The translations under genes and the position numbers were made by a program. From Euptelea pleiosperma (lineage: Eukaryota; Streptophyta; Magnoliopsida; Ranunculales; Eupteleaceae), in contig CM068551.1 of NCBI GenBank assembly GCA_035048495.1, positions 12,333,248 through 12,397,247 of the forward strand: a DNA stretch of 64,000 bases, read 5' to 3'. The stretch's first letter is position 1. Each line of letters opens with the position of its first letter. A model generated the notes under the pieces. It ran no database searches. It saw only the letters and a list, made by a program, of their open reading frames with translations, and was not told the DNA's origin. Positions 58,337 to 64,000 of the stretch are shown here, piece by piece.

Positions 58337-59101
58337 TAAAAATAATATAGTTGGAATTATGACAACTAATTTAGTATATTAGACCCAATGGCTCATGTAT
58401 GCTTTAATCACGTCTAAGTGAACCAACACACCAGCATTGGTCATGGCATGACAAGTGGATGGAAGTGCCAAAATTGAACAAAAAATTTGCCCAATCAGTA
58501 CTGAAGTACAGATTCCTTTGGTGCACACTCGACACCCCCACCGAGACCTACCAAATAGACTCAGCAGCCCTACTGAGATCTACATGGTAGCCTCGGTACT
58601 ATCCACGGGTAAGGGGGTCGAATAGAAAGCCATTTGTGTCATTTTTGACATTTTGCCGCCGAGTATGAATAACAGGACTCGGTGACTCCACCGAGTGATT
58701 CGAACAACACTCGGCTATACCGAGACCCTCTCGATCATCTCGATACTTGCCCCGGACATAGGGCCTAACAGTAGGTGTTATTGATTTTTTTTTTCAATTT
58801 CACACCGAGTTGGTTGAAAGAAACTCGACACCCTCGATTCTACCTCGTATAACTCGATGGGGTGCCGAGTCCCTTTATTCACAATCGGTGGCAAAATGTC
58901 AAAAATGAATCGGTACTTCCGTATCTATTGGGCAAATTTTTTATTCAATTTTGGCACTTCCGTCCACTTGTTGTGCCATTACCAACGCTAGTCAATGTCG
59001 GTGTGTAGGTCCACTTAGATGTGATTAAAGCATACATGAGCCATTGGGTTCAATATACTAAACTAGTTGTCATAATTTAAAATATATTATTTTTATGTAT
59101 A
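58337..59101. mobile_element. Inverted-repeat MITE between the two MULE genes
   Basis: Arms 58337-58515 and 58915-59101 are reverse complements at roughly 85%; landmarks are CATAAAAATAATATA, TTTAGTATATT, CCCAATGGCTCATGTATGC and AAGTGCCAAAATTGAA. Weak similarity extends outward to 'GGGCATTGAAC' on both sides. The 400-bp centre is full of ACTCGG/CCGAGT motifs. It may be a separate MITE or a foldback formed inside the MULE. No target duplication is clear. Confidence 0.75.
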
Positions 59102-59339
59102 TGTAAGATTTCATGAGGTTCAATGCCCAAAGGCCAATTAGATCATTCCAACTATATATCATTGATCTTTATATTATCATTTCAACTATATCATTGATCT
59201 TTACATTGATGTATTTGCATTTTGCTATACAAAAGGGGCTTGCATGCTATTCAGTCACTTGGAATTTCAAATGGGCCTACCTTCACTGCAATGCCATGAT
59301 CAATGATGCTTCTAAATTGTGCCATGTGTGCAAAGTACG

Positions 59340-62300
59340 GTTGGCAACATCCTTCAGCTATCGGATATATGTCGATATCTACGCCAGCTAACAATGATTT
59401 TGGGTATTGGACATCTAGTAGAAATGATAACCTTCACAAAATGGTTATCATTTACAAATCCAATTGCAATAATCATGTGGTGCACTACTAGTGCTGTGAA
59501 TAGTGGCGCGAATGTCAGGCACTGGTGAAGAAAAAGAAGGACCAGAATCACATTGAATCGAGATGCTATCAAGTGCCCCATATCGGTCATCGTCAACTAT
59601 GTCCATGTAGGAGAAAAATTAGATCCATAATATGATAATGCTTGACACAGCTCTTCAACACGGTGACCATCACTGTATAAGACCTCGTAAAAGTTACGAC
59701 GGAATATCAATTCATTGATAAGGTCCTATCGAATTTGCCTCCAACCCATGTCTTCATTCATTCCTAGTAGACCCGTCACGGCTCTGTATCCGTAATTTCC
59801 ATCAGCACGAACATCTTGCACATTGATTATGTACTTCCACACCGTAGGTGGAAACCAATCCAAATATCCAGATGCACACTGTGATATCGTCCTCGTGCGA
59901 TGAACACGGAGCTTTTGAGCCACTTTTTTAGCCTTTCCATGTGGGTGAGAATTGTTGCCTTTCAACTGCGCCTCTACATGTTCAAATTCGAATGGATCTC
60001 TTTTGGTCGATGTATCCTTACGCCGCTTTTTACTTCCTGTGGATCGAGGCCTACCCTTATTATTTTTCTTCACATCCAGATCTTCTATTTCAGTTGTTTG
60101 GGGGCCCATCAACTTCCTCAACTTTTTCAATAAATTGGATTGATTAATTTTTCCGACCTTCTTAAAATGATTCATGAATAAGATAACGTCTAGGTAGCAA
60201 TCGTGCTCTTTGGCAGTAACAACTGTCGGCATACTAGAGAGGGTCCTCCAATGGCGAGGGATAGATGCGAAAGGAATATGGGTGACTTCACGCTGATACT
60301 GTACAATCTCACATGCACAAGGAAGTCCATGAATATGGCGAATCTCACATCCACAAACACTTGTATCCATACCAAAGGCATTAGCACGTTTCTTCTCAGT
60401 CAGAATTATTTCAAGGGAAGCAATCGATATAAAACCCCTTAGATCCTTAAACAGTGTTCCCTTAAATTCATGCATTGATGCATGTAAGCTTTTCTCAAAT
60501 GATGCTATGATATCAGGATGTTGCAACTCTACTAAGGCATGAATAGAAGGAAACATTGTAGTGAATGACCTTTGAGAAGTGCGAAGTTGCTTCTTCAACA
60601 TTGCATGTGAACTTTTTACCCTATTGGTTGTCATATTCCTGAGATGCATGTACCGATTTGTCTAGCCAGATACAAAATACTCCTTATAAGGACTCAACCA
60701 ATTATCTTGCAAATACAAAACAACACTAGAATACTTTTCTGAGAAGTCCCTCTGAAGTGTAGATAGTTGGGCCTCATAGTCCGGCTTAGTGGGAGATAAG
60801 ACCAAAGCATTCCGAGCAATGTTGAATTTATCCCAAACTTTTTTTGTGCCAAAAATAGCTTTGCATTTTGATAAAACATTCTTTGATATATGAAAACAGC
60901 ACAAGAAGTTCTTTGATTCTAGAAACACTCTATTAATTGCCTTCATCAGAGCCATCCCTATTTGTCAAAAAGATGGAGGGCAGTGACTCTGAATTGAAAA
61001 TAGACCTGAGACATTTCAAAGCCCAAACAAAATTTTCTTCCTTCTTAGCATCCAAAAAGACAAATGCCACAGAGAATGTCTTTTCAGTTGATGTCACCCC
61101 AACAATCTCTAACAATGGAACCCCAAACCTATTTGTCTTGTAAGTGCAATCCATGAGAAATAAACCATGAAAACACTTTGCAAGCTGGATGGACTCCGGG
61201 TGAGCCCAAAACAAATCTATAATCTTGCTGGAATCTTCAAATGTCCTATGTCATTCCACGTATTGATGATTGGCCAACGACTTCATCAACACTTGCATCT
61301 GAGATCTTCCACCCATTGTAGCAGCTCTCATCCTTGTATGCGCATTATAGATCGTCCTCATAATATAGGCATTTTGTTTATCTCTCGCCTTTATAGTTCT
61401 CAGTACTTCCCTTGCTTTCACACATGCGCGTCGTCGACATATCAATCAAGATGTTTTTCAGCTGGAGTGAGTCTACCAGCATATGAGTGACCTTCAAAAT
61501 GCTCTGTGATAGGATGGTTGTGGGTACCACAAACTACTTTCACTTTCCATTGGTCATCTACAGGTAACTTAATACCTCTCAATGTAAATAGGACATTCAC
61601 ACCTTTTTGTTTCTGAATGACAGTTTGACTTTATTTTTGGCTTCTTTCTTGAATTCTTGTATTTCCCACCCCTCTCACAACCAAAAGTGATCCTAAGGGT
61701 CTTACACATTTGTGTGTCTGATCTTGCCACTATAACAACTGTTCCAACTATTTTACCAACATCTTTAACCCATTGAAATAGTTCAGTACGACTGTAAAAT
61801 ACCTGCAAATCAATTCAAACTACATTAATAACTCATTATCATTATTTAGTCAATAACGAAAAATGATAACTAACACACCTCATCTGTTGTAAGGGTAGCC
61901 ATGAAATCAATACCAGTTGGAAGTTCAGCTGACATTGGTACCTAGAGTAAGAAAATTTAAGGATTTAGAGTAACTAACAAAACAAAGAGCATATTAACCC
62001 TTGTAAAATAATGAAAAAAGGATAACTAACAAACCTAATCTAAATATAAGGTAGTTGTACAATTCAACGCTTCAGATGAAGCGATAATAGTTGGAGCTTT
62101 AGATGATATTGGTACCTAGATTAGAGATAGAGATTTTAACAAATTTTAGGATTTAGAGTAATTAACAGAACAACGAGCATATAAACATCTCAATAATGAA
62201 AAATATTCTTACAATTTCTTGTGCTTCTTCTGAACACTGGACATGCAGATGGATGTTCGCAGCTTCAATATCATTAATTGATGATTCCTAAGAACATATA

Positions 62301-62636
62301 TTACAAATCAAGTTAGACACCATGTTTTTTTTAAATCTGTACAAACAATACACTTTAATAAACCCTAAACCTATTTCAACCCATTTGAAACCTACATCAA
62401 CAAATCAATTGAATAAGCCCTAAACCTATTTGCACCCATTTTCATGAGATAAACCTATTTCAACCCATTTAGCCGAACCCTAAACCCATTTTTTTCAACT
62501 CGTTTGAATGAAAAAATCATTTCAATGAACTCATTTGAAGAAACAACAACAACTTAACTCATTTCCACATGATGACTCAGTTGAATAAGAGAAAACAAAT
62601 AAAACCCAAAACAATAACTTAAAAACATACCTCCAT
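59340..62636 (-). pseudogene. MULE transposase with zinc-finger, DDE, SWIM and OTU domains
   Basis: Minus strand. Five or more exons are inferred: 62631-62636 (ATGGAG), 62213-62287, 62035-62115, 61879-61941, and a long one from 61802, each with AG/GT borders. The long exon gives FYSRTELFQWVKDVGK, KRCECPIY...CGTHNHP (FAR1-like zinc finger, about 61790-61500) and GHSYAGRLTPAEK. The DDE transposase core follows with LMDCTYKTNRFGVPLLEIVG (about 61150), LTNRD, and ALMKAINRVF, then the SWIM finger CGCEIRHIHGLPCACE (about 60300-60355). A basic tail and an OTU protease domain complete it: VRADGNYGYRAVTGLLGMNED (about 59740-59810) and MTDMGHLIASRFNV...NHFVKV (59340-59600). Defects: stop in exon 3, frameshifts near 61570, 60945 and 59725, Trp-to-stop at about 60663, and OTU Cys changed to Tyr. 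Confidence 0.88.
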
Positions 62637-62918
62637 GGGTTGAACTCAGAGACTTGGAGAAGAAAAGATGACTTGGAGACAAGAGGATCGAAGAAGAGTC
62701 AATTTTGAGGTTGCTTGGGAGTGATTTACGCTCGAGGGAGAACGTTGGAGCTCAGCGCCCTCGATTCTCCTCAACCCCGACGTCACTCTCTCGTTTCTCT
62801 CCTTTATTTCTTTGTATTTTTAGGGTGTGTGTGATGAACTAAAACATGAGGATTTTTTAGTCTTCCCACTTTTTAGTTTAATTGGGTTTACAGAGCGAAA
62901 ACGCGGGTGCCAATATCC

Positions 62919-64000
62919 CAGCCCTACATAAATCCTAAACTAATATAATTTCCTAGTCTCAGTTTTTCTAATTTAGATAGTGTCTAACACCTTGCTACAC
63001 AATAACTAGATTCTCGAAACCCACTTTTCAAACTAAAACTAGATTAAAGATCCATCCTAAAATAGAAAGCTTTCAGAAACAATAATTTTCTAAAAATAAC
63101 ATTTTCTTGGGTTCTCGTATTTCTAATCCCCTTAATCAGGGTGGCAACCCTAAACTTTCCATGAATAAACTCAAGCAGCACGAAGAAAGCTATAGAGCCA
63201 AATTTCCTCCATTGTCCCAAAGCGAGATCGGGTTCACTGTTCTTATAGGTATTCCACTTTCTATACATGTAGATGAAGGGTTTTTGAGACAATCTTCTCA
63301 TAGGTTACGCGTATATGATGTTGATTTGCCTCTAATTAGGTACCTACATTGTGACCTCTTTATTCAGAGCCTTGAAAATAGGTAGGCTGGGCCCATGGAT
63401 TAGGTCAAGTGGAAGGATCTTGGCTTAGGCTTGATGATTGGGGTCCAGTTTCTAATTGCATTTTCCTATCAATAATATTAGATAAAGTCAATCCATCTAT
63501 GGTGCCAGTGGATGAGACTTTTCTAAGGTGTCCTAGCTAGGACTTGGTGACTGAGATCCTACAGTCAGGATCCGATTGTAGAAAGGGTCCAATGGATTGG
63601 GTGTTTTAGTAACATTTTACCTTCAATTTGATGTCACAAGCTATAGGGAGTCTCAAAATTAAAATAAAGTTCATATTGTAACGTTTCATAATTAAATTAG
63701 AACATCTGAGTATTTTTCTAGAGCTACATCCATTTCTTACATTCGGCGGTGGAACCCACATGGAGATCATGTTGGACAATCCAACCGCTCAATGCGTTAT
63801 TCTCGATCGTCATGTTGATCATAATCACCAAAAATCAATCAATTCTAACATCACTAACATTATGAAAAGTTGACCTAAAGTAACGGTAAATTTGGATATG
63901 GTCCAAATTCTTCAAATTCAACTCACCTTTTCATGAGGTTAGGAATGTCAAAATGAACTAATATTTTTTGTAAGGAGATCTCCACAATATAGATGACTCA
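62919..64000. other. Intergenic; probable partial MITE at the right edge
   Basis: No gene is seen. From about 63740, 'GTGGAACCCACATGGAGATCATG' and 'CACCAAAAATCAATCAATTCTAACAT' resemble the foldback MITE family at 10844-11219, cut by the window end. A short CGCT/GCG-free AT-rich stretch precedes it. Confidence 0.4.

Larger units (their letters stand above)
55458..62918. mobile_element. 7.46-kb Mutator-like element with transposase-OTU and convergent PMD gene
   Basis: The left end GATACACCCGCATTTTCACT (55458) and the reverse complement of the right end GATATTGGCACCCGCGTTTT (from 62918) match over about 35 bp (CACCCGC.TTTTC.CTCT.TAAACCC). Between them are two genes pointing at each other: a plant-mobile-domain gene reading rightward from the left end, and a MULE transposase gene reading leftward from the right end, with an inverted-repeat MITE between their 3' ends. 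A clear 9-bp duplication was not found. Gene content, TIR placement just outside each promoter, and convergent order make this a composite autonomous-type MULE, now inactive. Confidence 0.72.

Overview
The window is plant nuclear DNA, almost certainly angiosperm. The evidence is Ty1/copia, L1-type LINE, Mutator-like, hAT-like and PIF/Harbinger-like elements, plus two fragments of typical plant host genes: exon 1 of a VAMP72-type R-SNARE and a complete intronless TDIF-like CLE peptide gene. The DNA is AT-rich and dominated by nested, decayed transposons. Most long open frames are shadows, or are broken pieces of transposon proteins. I cannot name the species; nothing I recognise points to grasses.

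Left part (1-12.6 kb): the 3' end of a Ty1/copia element with its LTR (1-1384); a 122-bp hAT-type MITE; a 5'-truncated minus-strand L1-type LINE (about 3.0-7.77 kb) split by a 1.39-kb non-autonomous hAT-like element with an 8-bp duplication; then VAMP72 exon 1 (10434-10623, minus strand). The VAMP72 promoter side carries a foldback MITE and a Tourist-like MITE with TTA duplications. The other VAMP72 exons are not in the window.

Middle-left (12.6-28.6 kb): four copies of one unusual 2.5-3.1 kb unit with TG...CA ends. Three have 5-bp target duplications (one of them imperfect), so I read them as very large solo LTRs. One copy lies in inverted orientation inside another. The units share a TATA box about 1.1 kb in, a tRNA-like A-box/B-box module, and a nearly invariant hairpin near the 3' end.

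Middle (28.6-47 kb): three related SIRE/Maximus-like copia elements. Element 3 (minus strand) has its gag interrupted by complete element 2 (TSD AGGTG). Element 2's gag is interrupted by a solo LTR (TSD AAATG), and its 3' LTR by a LINE tail (14-bp TSD). None of the three shows integrase, reverse transcriptase or RNase H. Their LTRs hold clusters of palindromic ATCGAT-type motifs.

Right part (47-64 kb): a field of inverted-repeat MITEs; the CLE41/44-type gene (50339-50635, minus) with a hAT-like MITE about 360 bp upstream of its ATG; a five-copy 217-bp minisatellite; and a 7.46-kb Mutator-like element (about 55.46-62.92 kb). The Mutator-like element has matching terminal inverted repeats and two convergent genes: a plant-mobile-domain (MAIN/MAIL-like) gene, and an intron-containing transposase with zinc finger, DDE, SWIM and OTU-protease domains. 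Both genes are damaged. This composite element is the most interesting system in the window.
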